Source: Mesorhizobium sp.
GTDB taxonomy: Bacteria; Pseudomonadota; Alphaproteobacteria; Rhizobiales; Rhizobiaceae
Reading direction: 5' to 3'
Assembly (NCBI RefSeq): GCF_016793485.1
Contig: NZ_JAEULZ010000016.1
Location: forward strand, 91,837-155,836
Length of the DNA stretch: 64,000 nt
Shown here one piece after another: positions 1 through 8,629 of the stretch. Under the pieces are notes generated by a model, which ran no database searches, was not told the DNA's origin, and saw only the letters and a program-made list of their open reading frames with translations. How positions within the stretch are numbered: the stretch's first letter is position 1; each line of letters starts with the position of its first letter. Made by a program: the position numbers and the translations under genes.

Positions 1-2
1 CG

Positions 3-755
3 ATGCCCCCCCGGAAAGCCCATGTCTCCGATACGAATGATCCTGCGCCACGCGGCGAAGTGGTGACTGCCCATGCGGCAATCTATGCCGAACTGAAGTC
101 GTCCCTCATGAACGGCGATTTCAAGCCTGGTGAACGGCTCATCGTTCGCGAACTGTCCGAGCGGTTCGCGACCAGCACGATGCCTGTCCGCGAGGCGCTG
201 CGAAAGCTCGTCAATGACGAGGCGCTTTTCGATCATCCCAATCGTGGCGTCACTGTTCCAGCCGCAGATGTCGGAGCAATTGCAGACCTTTTTCGTGTCC
301 GCTGTGCAATTGAAGGTCAAGCGGCGGAATGGGCCGCCGCGACGATCAGCAAGGCGGAACTGGATGCCGTCTACAGCATCAACGAGGCGATGCAGACATG
401 CGTGCAGACATCCGAGGTTTCCCATTATCTCGCGCTCAACAAGCAGTTCCATTTCACGATCTACCGCGCGTCGAAATCGAACGTGCTGCTTCCGATCATC
501 GAGCGCCTTTGGCTGCGAGCTGGTCCGCTGCTCAATATCATGCGCCAGGAGGCGACGATCCAGCAGGGTCTCGATCACCATACCGACATTCTGGAAGCCA
601 TTAGCAAAGGGCAGGGAACGCAGTCCCGCAGGGCGATGGTGGCCGACATCGCCGATGCAAGCGACATCCTCCAGCGCGCCGTGCCTTACTGGGAACCGCA
701 GAGTGAGACGAAGCAGCAGGCGGCCGAAGACACCGACCTCAGCGCCGATAAGTAG
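3..755 (+). CDS. GntR-family transcriptional regulator, FCD subfamily
   Basis: About 250 residues. The N-terminal part (about residues 20-95) is a winged helix-turn-helix with the GntR pattern AIYAELKSSLMNGDFKPGER, followed by MPVREALRKL in the recognition-helix region. The remainder is an all-helical FCD ligand-binding domain. Such proteins are usually metabolite-responsive repressors of nearby catabolic genes. The gene ends 26 bases before a beta-keto acid cleavage enzyme on the same strand, so it probably controls or is co-transcribed with it. The ATG lies 3 bases into the window; no other ATG lies near the domain start, but a start upstream of the window cannot be excluded. The effector is unknown. 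Confidence 0.88.
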   Translation: MPPRKAHVSDTNDPAPRGEVVTAHAAIYAELKSSLMNGDFKPGERLIVRELSERFATSTMPVREALRKLVNDEALFDHPNRGVTVPAADVGAIADLFRVRCAIEGQAAEWAAATISKAELDAVYSINEAMQTCVQTSEVSHYLALNKQFHFTIYRASKSNVLLPIIERLWLRAGPLLNIMRQEATIQQGLDHHTDILEAISKGQGTQSRRAMVADIADASDILQRAVPYWEPQSETKQQAAEDTDLSADK

Positions 756-781
756 ATCATTCGGAACACGGATTAGAAAAC

Positions 782-1666
782 ATGGCCAGACCCATCATTA
801 TTACCTGCGCTCTAACCGGTGACAGCAACACGCCTGCCAAGAGCCCCCATGTGCCCGTGACGCCTGCTGCGATCGCGGCGGATGCGCTCGCGGCCGCCCA
901 AGCTGGCGCGGCCATCGTTCATATCCATGTGCGCGAACCGGATACCGCCAGAGGCAGTCGCAACACCGACTATTACAGGGAAGTCGTCGAGCTTATCGGC
1001 ACAAGCGGCTCCGACGTGATCGTCAACCTGACGGCAGGAATGGGCGGCAAGCTCATTCTTGATCCCGTCCACGCACTACCGTTCGACACCACGACGGACC
1101 TGGTCGGCGCTGCCGAACGGCTGGTCCATATCGAGGCGTTGAAGCCTGATATCTGCAGTCTGGATTGCGGAAGCTTCAACAATGGCCTCGAGAACGAGGT
1201 TTACGTCAGCACGTCCGGAATGGTGCGCGAAATGGCTGAACGTATAGCGGCGGCGGGCGTGAAGCCAGAACTCGAGATTTTCGATTTCGGCCATTTGCGT
1301 CTCGCATGCGCATTAGCCGAACAAGGGCTTATCAAAGCGCCTTGCCTCTTCCAGTTTGCGCTCGGACTGCGCTGGGGCGCACCTTCCGATACCGCGACCA
1401 TGCTGCACATGCGCAACATGCTCCCCAAGGATGCCGTGTGGGTGGCGTTCGGCGCCGGCTCCGAGCAGATGCCGGTAGCAGCGCAATCCATCCTGCTTGG
1501 TGGTCATGTGCGGGTCGGGCTGGAAGACAATATCTATCGAAGCCGGGGGGTACTCGCGACAAATGCGCAACTGGTCGAAGACGCGGTTCGTCTCGTCAGG
1601 ACGCTGGGAGGCGAACCGGCAAATCCCGCGCAGGCACGGCATATTCTCGGATTGCACCGAGCTTGA
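782..1666 (+). CDS. Beta-keto acid cleavage enzyme (BKACE, DUF849 family)
   Basis: 294 residues, full length for the BKACE/Kce family, whose members condense a beta-keto acid with acetyl-CoA in a zinc-dependent cleavage that gives acetoacetate and a CoA ester. The metal-binding motif HIHVRE is at residues 47-52, and the conserved late Glu lies in VGLEDN. TIM-barrel glycine motifs such as LTAGMGGK are also present. It follows a GntR-FCD regulator by 26 bases, suggesting a small catabolic operon. Family members act on different substrates (3-keto-5-aminohexanoate, dehydrocarnitine and others); the sequence alone does not tell which one applies here. Confidence 0.88.
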   Translation: MARPIIITCALTGDSNTPAKSPHVPVTPAAIAADALAAAQAGAAIVHIHVREPDTARGSRNTDYYREVVELIGTSGSDVIVNLTAGMGGKLILDPVHALPFDTTTDLVGAAERLVHIEALKPDICSLDCGSFNNGLENEVYVSTSGMVREMAERIAAAGVKPELEIFDFGHLRLACALAEQGLIKAPCLFQFALGLRWGAPSDTATMLHMRNMLPKDAVWVAFGAGSEQMPVAAQSILLGGHVRVGLEDNIYRSRGVLATNAQLVEDAVRLVRTLGGEPANPAQARHILGLHRA

Positions 1667-1797
1667 AGGAGACATCGCCCGGAACGCGGGCAATTGGCGG
1701 CGAAGCCAATACGCTGCACCAAGTAGGGACGGACGTGGGGGTGGAAACCCTTCCGCTCCAGTTCACATACCCAATTCAAATCCTGGAACTCGCCGAA

Positions 1798-1873
<76 letters not shown>

Positions 1874-2016
1874 GTTCGGCGGAAGGCGCATTTATCGATT
1901 GGCGTCCCCGACTGTCAAGCTGTCCGCTTGCGGTGCGGTCGCCCCGACAAACCTTGGAAGGCCTTGTCGCCTCGCCGGCCAATGGCTAAATGTCGGCAGG
2001 CTCACAGGAGAATGGC

Positions 2017-2307
2017 ATGCTGGCGCTCATCAGGACGATCGACCTTGCTCTCTATCTGTACTGGTGGATCATCATCGGCTCGGCGATCTTCTCCTGGCTT
2101 TACGCCTTCAATGTCGTCAACCCGCGCAATCAATTCGTCGGCGCGGTCGGAAACATGCTTTTCCGGCTGACAGAACCAGCCTTGCGGCCGATCCGACGTT
2201 TCATGCCTGATCTCGGCGGCATTGACATTTCCCCTATCGTGCTCCTGCTGATCATCTATTTCATCCGCGAACTGCTCTGGTCCACGATCGCTCCGCTGGT
2301 GATCTAG
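2017..2307 (+). CDS. YggT-family integral membrane protein
   Basis: 96 residues with two hydrophobic helices (about residues 10-32 and 68-92) flanking the family segment [10 protein letters not shown] and [11 protein letters not shown]. YggT proteins are small inner-membrane proteins of uncertain function, linked in other bacteria to division-related or osmotic phenotypes. I chose the ATG at 2017 because CAGGAG lies six bases upstream; an in-frame ATG at 1990 would add nine residues without a good ribosome-binding site. A YggU-like gene follows 19 bases downstream, the usual yggT-yggU pairing. Confidence 0.9.
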   Translation: MLALIRTIDLALYLYWWIIIGSAIFSWLYAFNVVNPRNQFVGAVGNMLFRLTEPALRPIRRFMPDLGGIDISPIVLLLIIYFIRELLWSTIAPLVI

Positions 2308-2326
2308 GCCGAAGCCGGATTCGCAG

Positions 2327-2662
2327 ATGGTGGTATCCGACTGCTACCGGATACGGCCGGACGGCATCGACCTGACGGTCCGGCTAACACCGAAATCCTC
2401 TGCCGATGCCATAGACGGTCTCGGTGTCCAGGCGGACGGCGCCGTCCATCTTGCCGCCCGCGTCCGCGCTGTCCCGGACAAGGGCGCAGCGAATGCGGCA
2501 TTGGAACGGCTCCTGGCCGGCGGACTTGGGCTACCCAGGAGCAGCGTCGCCATCATCGGAGGATCGACGTCCCGGCTGAAGACCGTCCGCCTGACCGGCA
2601 ACCCTGATGATCTGGCCGCCGCACTCGGCGAGGTGGTGGCGCAGGCGGGTAGGCGCGCATAG
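2327..2662 (+). CDS. DUF167/YggU-family protein
   Basis: 111 residues, matching the small alpha/beta YggU (DUF167) family. Recognisable segments are LTVRLTPKSSADAIDG near the N terminus, VRAVPDKGAANAAL mid-protein and GSTSRLKTVRLTG near the end. The molecular function of the family is unknown. It lies directly after the YggT gene and is probably co-transcribed with it. Confidence 0.88.
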   Translation: MVVSDCYRIRPDGIDLTVRLTPKSSADAIDGLGVQADGAVHLAARVRAVPDKGAANAALERLLAGGLGLPRSSVAIIGGSTSRLKTVRLTGNPDDLAAALGEVVAQAGRRA

Positions 2663-2693
2663 ACTGCGTGAGACTCTTCGAAGGAACACCCAG

Positions 2694-3281
2694 ATGAAAA
2701 GTGTCCTGCTCGCTGCGCTCGCAAGTCTGTTGATCGGCCAATCCGCATTCGCCGGCGAGCTATCGAGCGCCTATACCGACATCGATACAGACAAGAATTG
2801 CTCGATCTTTTCCGCCAACGAGGAAGGCGGCGAGTTCGCCAATTTCGTCTGCGAGGGCTGGCGCGGATATCCGGTACTGATCTTTTCCGGGGACCTGCGC
2901 GAATCCCTTTTCTATGGCTTCCCGCCCAAGGATGTTCGGGCGTGGGAAAGCTTCTCGGCCTTCAACAGCACGGGTCAAAAGATCGAATGGCGCATCGATA
3001 CGGAGGGGTCGAAATCGATTCCCTTTGCGACGATCCATCGTTGGTTTGTCAGCGATGATCCTGACAAGCCGGAAAACAAGACGGAAGTCCTGGTCGTCTC
3101 CAAGGTCGGCCAGGTCGGGCAGCAGGACGGATGCGTCGTCGGGCTCGTGCGCGCCAGCGGCAATGCCGGCGCCAACGAGGCGGCACGCAAGCTCGCAGAT
3201 GAAAAGGCGCGGGCCTTCGCCTGCGGCACCGACAAGTGGACGGTGATCGGCGAAGTGCCCGATTTCAGCCGTAGCGACTGA
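2694..3281 (+). CDS. Secreted conserved hypothetical protein
   Basis: 195 residues starting MKSVLLAALASLLIGQSAFA, a typical signal peptide with a cleavage site after AFA. The mature part contains four cysteines (near CSIF, FVCEGW, GCVVG, ACGTDKW), which could form two periplasmic disulfides. I recognise no catalytic motif. The start at 2694 is preceded by a GAAGGA-type ribosome-binding site; an in-frame upstream extension would hide the signal peptide. It ends at the pyrophosphatase stop on the opposite strand, so the two genes converge. Confidence 0.72.
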   Translation: MKSVLLAALASLLIGQSAFAGELSSAYTDIDTDKNCSIFSANEEGGEFANFVCEGWRGYPVLIFSGDLRESLFYGFPPKDVRAWESFSAFNSTGQKIEWRIDTEGSKSIPFATIHRWFVSDDPDKPENKTEVLVVSKVGQVGQQDGCVVGLVRASGNAGANEAARKLADEKARAFACGTDKWTVIGEVPDFSRSD

Positions 3282-3812
3282 TCAGCCCTTCTTTCCGCGC
3301 GCGATCGCCTCGACGATCATCTCCTTCGCGCGGTCGGCACCGTACCAGCCGCCGATCTTCACCCATTTGCCGGGCTCCAGATCCTTGTAGTGCTCGAAGA
3401 AGTGCTGCACCTGCTGGAGCGTAATATCCGGGAGCTGGGTATATTCCGTCACGTTCTCGTAGCGCAGCGTGAGCTTGGGCGAAGGCACGGCGATCACCTT
3501 CTCGTCCTGCCCGGCATTGTCTTCCATCACCAGCACGCCGATCGGCCTGACATTGATCACGCAGCCCGGCACCAGCGCGCGGGTGTTGCAGACGAGCACA
3601 TCCACCGGATCGCCATCGCCCGACAGCGTGTGCGGCACGAAGCCGTAGTTTCCGGGGTAACGCATGGACGTATGCAGGAAGCGGTCGACGAAAAGCGTGC
3701 CGGCGTCCTTGTCCATCTCGTATTTGATCGGCTCGCCGCCGATCGGCACTTCTATGATGACGTTGACGTCTTCCGGCGGATTCTTGCCGATTGGTACCGC
3801 TTCAATGCGCAT
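3282..3812 (-). CDS. ppa: Inorganic pyrophosphatase, family I
   Basis: 176 residues, the normal length for bacterial family I soluble pyrophosphatase, which hydrolyses PPi to two phosphates and so pulls biosynthetic reactions forward in the cytoplasm. The signature DGDPVDVLV carries the metal-binding aspartates. Other family segments include [26 protein letters not shown] and the late [16 protein letters not shown]. The ATG at 3812 follows an AGAGGGA ribosome-binding site; a longer in-frame reading adds a non-homologous N terminus. Confidence 0.96.
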   Translation of the reverse strand: MRIEAVPIGKNPPEDVNVIIEVPIGGEPIKYEMDKDAGTLFVDRFLHTSMRYPGNYGFVPHTLSGDGDPVDVLVCNTRALVPGCVINVRPIGVLVMEDNAGQDEKVIAVPSPKLTLRYENVTEYTQLPDITLQQVQHFFEHYKDLEPGKWVKIGGWYGADRAKEMIVEAIARGKKG

Positions 3813-3914
3813 GCGCGTCCCTCTTTTGATTACCGCATCGATATCGGCGCGACAATCCAAGCGCAACACGCCGGTTGTCGCGGATGGCCTAACCTAGCGG
3901 AAAGCTGGAAACGC

Positions 3915-4421
3915 TCAATCCCAGATGAACGCGATCTTCTTGAGCGCCTTCTGGTCGAAGACTTCGACTCCTTCGGCGACATCGCGACCACCGGCCCCCT
4001 GGTAGAAGGACAGCGCGCCGGAATTGTCCTCCAACGCCCAGACAACCAGGCCGTGAAGCCCGGAGGCGGCAAGCCGCTTGCGGGCTTCGGCAAACAGCCG
4101 GCTGCCGAGCCCGATGCCCTGATATTCAGGCCGAAGATAGAGCTCGTAGATCTCGCCCTGCTGCGACAGTTCGCGCGCGCGATTCTTGCCGATGGTTGCG
4201 TAGCCGGCCAGCTTCCCGCCGATCTCGATGACAAGCACGCTGGCCGCGCGCCTTATCGCATTCGACCACCACTCGGCGCCGCGCCGGCCAATCATCCTGG
4301 TCAGCGCCCGGTGCGGGATGATGCCGCTATATGCGCCTGTCCATGCATCGTAGTGGACTTCGGCGATGGCCGCCGCATCGCGCGGTTCGGCCTTCCTGAT
4401 GTCTATGGTCAGCGTGTTCAT
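3915..4421 (-). CDS. GNAT-family N-acetyltransferase
   Basis: 168 residues with the GNAT fold. The acetyl-CoA pyrophosphate-binding loop is seen as YQGIGLGSRLF (about residues 99-109), preceded by the beta-strand EIYELYLRPE and followed by NSGALSFYQGAGG, the usual motif B region. The substrate cannot be told. It is transcribed in the same direction as ppa, 102 bases upstream of the ppa start, and may be a separate unit. Confidence 0.88.
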   Translation of the reverse strand: MNTLTIDIRKAEPRDAAAIAEVHYDAWTGAYSGIIPHRALTRMIGRRGAEWWSNAIRRAASVLVIEIGGKLAGYATIGKNRARELSQQGEIYELYLRPEYQGIGLGSRLFAEARKRLAASGLHGLVVWALEDNSGALSFYQGAGGRDVAEGVEVFDQKALKKIAFIWD

Positions 4422-4504
4422 GATTTATTAACCATAAACACTGCGTGGACTCTCTGGCAAGCGGCTATTCTCGACCGCCGACAATCGCCAAGCTTGGCGA
4501 CGTA

Positions 4505-5143
4505 TCAGAGTTCGACGAGGTGGTCGTCGAGTTCGTTGATATCGTCGACGCGTACGGGAAAATGCTCCGAAAGCAGAGCGCCCACGGCGGCGATTGAAGT
4601 CACGAACCCATCGGTCAGCCTGTCGTTGCCGGCGTCTTCGATCAGCCCCGCGACAATCGAATCCCACATCTCCTGCGGCACCTGCGTCGCGATTCCCGCG
4701 TCCGCGATGATCTCGGCGTAGCGCTCGGCCAGCGACACGAAGATCAGCACGCCAGTGCATTCGGCCGTCATATGGACGTTGCGTCCGAGGAATTGCTTCA
4801 GCGCATTGTCATGCGCACGGATGTATTGCCAGCGACGCGGCGCCAGTCGCACGCGAAGGTCTGGCAGCGCGTAGATCAGCAACAGCGCCAGCGCGATCGC
4901 AAGCAATTGCGCCCCGACGAAGACGGGCAGCCGCATGGTCAGCCACCACGCCTCGATCAGGAACGCGACACCTAAGCTGATGATCAGGATCGACAGGATG
5001 ACGACCAGCGCGGAGGAAAAGAAATAGCCGTCGCTGCGCTGCGCCACCACGCAATAGATTTCCCCCGAGGTCGAAGCTTCCGCCTCCCGGATCGCCTGAG
5101 CGACGCGCTGGTGCTCCTGTTCGGTGATAGCGGACCTCTTCAT
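4505..5143 (-). CDS. TPM-domain membrane protein
   Basis: 212 residues. The N terminus (ITEQEHQRVAQAIREAEASTSGEI) and the C-terminal half resemble the TPM fold (first seen in TLP18.3, Psb32 and MOLO-1 proteins). The two parts are split by two or three membrane helices at about residues 45-105. Its ATG overlaps the stop codon of the upstream TPM gene in a TAATG arrangement, so the two are translationally coupled. The family is associated with membrane-protein quality control, but the function here is inferred only from the family and the LemA neighbour. The start at 5143 avoids an arginine-tryptophan-rich antisense-like extension. Confidence 0.8.
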   Translation of the reverse strand: MKRSAITEQEHQRVAQAIREAEASTSGEIYCVVAQRSDGYFFSSALVVILSILIISLGVAFLIEAWWLTMRLPVFVGAQLLAIALALLLIYALPDLRVRLAPRRWQYIRAHDNALKQFLGRNVHMTAECTGVLIFVSLAERYAEIIADAGIATQVPQEMWDSIVAGLIEDAGNDRLTDGFVTSIAAVGALLSEHFPVRVDDINELDDHLVEL

Positions 5144-6003
5144 TACCAGCTCCCCGAAGACCCGCCACCGCCAGACGAGCCACCGCCGCCGGAAAACCCA
5201 CCGCCCCCAGATGATCCCCCTGACCATCCGCCGCCAGACGAGCCACCGCTCCAGCCGCCGGACGACGAGCGGCCGCTCGAATTGTAGTTGAAGGTCATGC
5301 CGAGCCATTCGTAGCGGCCCGGTCCAAGCTTGCGTCCGTACATACGAGGCAGGATCGCCATGGCGAAGCCGCCGAAGAACAGCGTCGCCCAGACGATGAG
5401 GAACAGCGTAATGATGAGCGTGTCTGGATCCCAGCTTGTGTCCTGGTTGCGCTTCGCTCTTGCCTCCAGCTCGGCGGCGTTGCCCTCGAGCACCATGACG
5501 ATGTCGTCCACCGCCCGCGAAATTCCGCCCGAGAAATCCCCGGCGCGGAAAGCGGGCACCATGGTGTTTTCGATGATCAGTTTCGAGTGAAGGTCCGTCA
5601 GCGTCCCTTCCAGGCCGTAGCCGACCTCCATGCGCATCTTGCGGTCGTCGCGCGCCACAAGAAGCAGGATACCGTTGTCCTCGCCAGCCTGGCCTAACCC
5701 CCAGGCGCGAAACAGCCGATTGGCGTAGGGCTCGATCGCTTCGCCGTTAAGGCTCGGGATGGTTGCAACGACGATCTGGTCGGAGGACTTTTTCTCGAAA
5801 TCCTCGAGCTTACGGACAAGTTCAGCTTCAGGCCCGGGATCGATCAGGCCGGCGTTGTCGACCACCCGGCCGGTAAGCTCCGGCAGGTCCTGTGCTGCCG
5901 CGATCTGTGCTGAGAGAGCAAAGAACAGGGCGAGGCAGGCGAGAAAGAACCACCGGTCCGGACGAGGACCGGCGAGACGATGGAGTGCAAACGGCGTCAT
6001 CAC
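5143..6003 (-). CDS. TPM-domain protein with signal peptide and Gly/Ser-rich tail (YgcG-like)
   Basis: 286 residues: a signal peptide to about residue 37 (cut after AQIAAA), a TPM domain at about 45-170 containing DNGILLLVARDDRKMRMEVG, a membrane helix at about 197-220, and a long low-complexity Gly/Ser/Trp tail from about 240 to the end. This is the classic YgcG layout: an extracytoplasmic TPM domain anchored by one helix. It sits between LemA and a second TPM gene, an arrangement seen in many bacteria, and is likely co-transcribed with both. The biochemical role is unproven. Confidence 0.9.
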   Translation of the reverse strand: MMTPFALHRLAGPRPDRWFFLACLALFFALSAQIAAAQDLPELTGRVVDNAGLIDPGPEAELVRKLEDFEKKSSDQIVVATIPSLNGEAIEPYANRLFRAWGLGQAGEDNGILLLVARDDRKMRMEVGYGLEGTLTDLHSKLIIENTMVPAFRAGDFSGGISRAVDDIVMVLEGNAAELEARAKRNQDTSWDPDTLIITLFLIVWATLFFGGFAMAILPRMYGRKLGPGRYEWLGMTFNYNSSGRSSSGGWSGGSSGGGWSGGSSGGGGFSGGGGSSGGGGSSGSW

Positions 6004-6021
6004 CCGCCTGGAATGAAAGGA

Positions 6022-6654
6022 TTAACCGCCCTGCTGTTGCGTGCCGAAATCGACCTTCGGCGGCTGCATGGCGTCATCCGCGACCGTGAAGTTCTGGAAC
6101 GGCTTGTTGCCGAACCACAGCGTGTTCCACAGCATGGACGGGAAAGTCCTGAGCGACGTGTTATAGACGCGCACGGCTTCTATGTAGTCGCGCCGCGCCA
6201 CGGCAATGCGGTTCTCCGTCCCCTCCAACTGCGCCTGGAGCGCCAGGAAGTTCTGGTTCGCCTTGAGGTCCGGGTAGTTCTCGACAACCGCGAGGAGGCG
6301 CGACAGCGCGCTGGTCAGGCCGGCCTGGTTGTCCTGAAAGGCCTTGAACGCCTCGGGGTCGCTCAGCGTTTCGGGCGTGACGGTTACCTGGGTTGCTTTC
6401 GCCCGCGCCTCGACGACGCTTTCAAGCACTTCCCTTTCATGGGCGGCGTAGCCCTTCACAGTCTCGACCAGATTGGGGATAAGGTCCGCGCGGCGCTGAT
6501 ATTGGTTCAGGACCTCGCTCCACGCCGCCTTGGCCTGCTCTTCCTGTGTCGGGATCGTGTTATAGCCGCAAGCCGAGAGCAGCGGCAGCAACACCAGAGC
6601 CAGAAACGTCGGCATGCGAACGGCGGAAAGGTTGCGGGAAAGCTTGGCAAGCAT
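6022..6654 (-). CDS. LemA-family lipoprotein
   Basis: 210 residues. The N terminus has a hydrophobic stretch ending in a lipobox, LLSACG, so the protein is probably lipidated at Cys and membrane-attached. The LemA core follows: YQRRADLIPNLVETVKGYAAHE and later YNTSLRTFPSMLW, with helical segments between. I take the ATG at 6654, which has GAGGG upstream; a TTG five codons earlier is possible. First gene of a LemA-TPM-TPM operon, 18 bases before the next gene. Confidence 0.92.
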   Translation of the reverse strand: MLAKLSRNLSAVRMPTFLALVLLPLLSACGYNTIPTQEEQAKAAWSEVLNQYQRRADLIPNLVETVKGYAAHEREVLESVVEARAKATQVTVTPETLSDPEAFKAFQDNQAGLTSALSRLLAVVENYPDLKANQNFLALQAQLEGTENRIAVARRDYIEAVRVYNTSLRTFPSMLWNTLWFGNKPFQNFTVADDAMQPPKVDFGTQQQGG

Positions 6655-6698
6655 GGGATCATCCCTCAAGGTCAGACTGAACCACCGCGAGAATTAGC

Positions 6699-6959
6699 AT
6701 GGCTGGACCAGAAAGACACGACGAAGAACGCGCCGAATCCCGCCGCATATTGGAACGTGTGTCCCAGGAGGCCGAAGCTGGCGGCCGTGGCGCCATCGAC
6801 CGCGCCGCCGACAGGGCGCGTAACCATCTGACAGCCTCCGATGTAGACCAGAGCGACTGGGCGGAGTATTGGGGGACGCGCATCGGAAGAACGATAGGAG
6901 CCTTGTTCCTCGTCTTCCTCATCTTCTGGCTCGTCATGTATCTTGCCCAAGGCCATTGA
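6699..6959 (+). CDS. Small single-helix membrane protein, hypothetical
   Basis: 86 residues: a charged, Arg/Glu-rich N-terminal half with a coiled-coil-like pattern (ERHDEERAESRRILERVSQEA) and one C-terminal membrane helix (about residues 65-83, ALFLVFLIFWLVMYL). I do not recognise the family. It is divergent from lemA and ends two bases before the pyridoxal kinase start, so it is likely the first gene of a two-gene unit. Confidence 0.72.
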   Translation: MAGPERHDEERAESRRILERVSQEAEAGGRGAIDRAADRARNHLTASDVDQSDWAEYWGTRIGRTIGALFLVFLIFWLVMYLAQGH

Positions 6960-6961
6960 AA

Positions 6962-7843
6962 ATGACACCTGAAACCATTGCAGCACCCCGAGCGGTTATC
7001 GTGATCTCCAGCCATGTGGCGCGGGGATCGGTGGGCAATCGAGCAGCCGTTTTCGCGCTCGAGACGCTCGGCTATCCAGTCTGGGCGGTTCCTACCGTGA
7101 TCTTGCCTTGGCACACCGGACACGGACCATCCACGCGGATCGTGCCCAGCCCGGAACAGTTTTCCGCCTTCACGAGAGACCTCGAGCAGGCTGCGTGGCT
7201 GGGCGAGGTCGGCGCAGTGCTGTCGGGCTATCTCGGGAACGCCGAACAGGCCGCCGACGTGGCTTCGCTCGTCCGCAGCGTCAAGGCGCAGAATCCGAAG
7301 GCGCTCTATGTCTGCGACCCGGTCATGGGGGACAAGGAAGGTCTCTATGTCCCGGAGACCACCGCCGCTGCGATGCGTGATCTCCTCATACCTCTCGCCG
7401 ACGTGTCCACGCCGAACCGATACGAACTGGAATGGATCGCCGGCCACAAGCTGCGCGGTCTGGCCGACATCATCAGCGCGGCGCGAAAGCTTGGCCCGGC
7501 CCGTATGTTGGTAACCTCATCGCCGGGGCGCTCGCTGGGCGAAATCGGCAACCTGCTTGTAACAAAGAACGACGCGTTGCTGGCCGAACATCGACAGATT
7601 TCAGGTCCGCCCAGCGGCATGGGCGACCTCACCTCGTCGGTGTTCCTGGCGCGCCTGCTGGCCGGCAACACGGACGAACAGGCGCTGCGGACGACGACGG
7701 CTACGGTCTACGAGGTGCTCGCCCGTGCTGCTGAACGCGGCGGCGACGAACTTCAGCTCGAAACGGACGCCGTCAGTCTCTCCCGTCCGGCCGCCGCAGT
7801 CGAAATGCGCCGCCTTACGAACGAAGGTGAGCGCCTGGCTTGA
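6962..7843 (+). CDS. pdxY: Pyridoxal kinase (PfkB/ribokinase superfamily)
   Basis: 293 residues. The family pattern VISSHVARGSVGNRAAVFALETLG at the N terminus, YVCDPVMGDKEGLYV mid-protein and the late SGMGDLTSSVFLARLLAG (anion hole and catalytic Asp) identify a pyridoxal/pyridoxine kinase, which makes pyridoxal 5'-phosphate in the salvage pathway. The start ATG at 6962 is two bases after the stop of the small membrane-protein gene, suggesting translational coupling. PdxY and PdxK are close relatives; the PdxY assignment is the less certain part. Confidence 0.92.
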   Translation: MTPETIAAPRAVIVISSHVARGSVGNRAAVFALETLGYPVWAVPTVILPWHTGHGPSTRIVPSPEQFSAFTRDLEQAAWLGEVGAVLSGYLGNAEQAADVASLVRSVKAQNPKALYVCDPVMGDKEGLYVPETTAAAMRDLLIPLADVSTPNRYELEWIAGHKLRGLADIISAARKLGPARMLVTSSPGRSLGEIGNLLVTKNDALLAEHRQISGPPSGMGDLTSSVFLARLLAGNTDEQALRTTTATVYEVLARAAERGGDELQLETDAVSLSRPAAAVEMRRLTNEGERLA

Positions 7844-7903
7844 TCGTTGCTTTCGCTGACTAACCCACGTTGCAGTGCAAAAAATTGCCGTTAATGTCCG
7901 CCC

Positions 7904-8551
7904 ATGGTCCATCTTCCTGAACATCTGATCACCGGCTACCGCAATTTCATGAGCGGCCGCTACGCGTCCGAAAGCGACCGCTATCGTACGCTTGCGCGGG
8001 ACGGACAGTCTCCCGAGACGATGGTGATCGCCTGCTGCGATTCCCGCGCCGCGCCGGAATCGATCTTCGACGCCGGGCCGGGCGAACTCTTTGTCGTCCG
8101 CAACGTCGCCAATCTCGTGCCCCCTTACGAACCGGACGGGCGGCATCATTCGACGTCGGCAGCACTGGAATTCGCGGTGCAGAGCCTGAAGGTGAAGCAC
8201 GTCGTGGTCCTCGGCCATGGTCGCTGCGGCGGTATCGGCGCAGCCTTGAACACCTCCGCCACACCACTCTCGCCAGGTGATTTCATTGGCAAATGGATGA
8301 GCCTCATCGCTCCCGCCGCCGAGACTGTGGCGGGATCGACGCTGATGACGGCTTCCGAACGCCAGACAGCCCTGGAACGCATCTCCATCCGCTATTCGAT
8401 TGCCAATCTGCGCACGTTTCCCTGCGTGAAAATTCTCGAGGGCAAGGATCGGCTGACGATTTCCGGGGCCTGGTTCGACATCTCGACCGGCGAGCTTTGG
8501 GTGATGAACCGCGATACCGGCGATTTCGAGCGTCCTGACCCGGCGTTCTGA
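7904..8551 (+). CDS. Beta-class carbonic anhydrase
   Basis: 215 residues. Zinc ligands and the catalytic dyad are visible: CCDSR at residues 44-48 (Cys, Asp, Arg) and the HGRCGG motif, which supplies His and Cys. The enzyme interconverts CO2 and bicarbonate in the cytoplasm, feeding carboxylases. The N-terminal helix (LITGYRNFMSGRY) matches the clade typical of proteobacteria. It stands alone between pdxY and dcp. Confidence 0.95.
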   Translation: MVHLPEHLITGYRNFMSGRYASESDRYRTLARDGQSPETMVIACCDSRAAPESIFDAGPGELFVVRNVANLVPPYEPDGRHHSTSAALEFAVQSLKVKHVVVLGHGRCGGIGAALNTSATPLSPGDFIGKWMSLIAPAAETVAGSTLMTASERQTALERISIRYSIANLRTFPCVKILEGKDRLTISGAWFDISTGELWVMNRDTGDFERPDPAF

Positions 8552-8629
8552 TAGACCGCGCCGCGCATCGCGTTGCGTCGCGGCCAAACCGCACCTACAT
8601 CGCCCAAGACCCACCTGTAGGAAATTTTC

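Noticed and set aside
1-1797. Genomic island inserted at the tRNA-Ala 3' end
   Set aside because: No integrase, no repeat of the tRNA 3' end and no composition shift could be seen within the window, so only a weak possibility is mentioned.
3390-4721. Long 443-residue plus-strand reading frame
   Set aside because: It runs antisense through ppa and a GNAT gene, both with clear catalytic motifs, and its translation is Arg/Ala-rich without domains.
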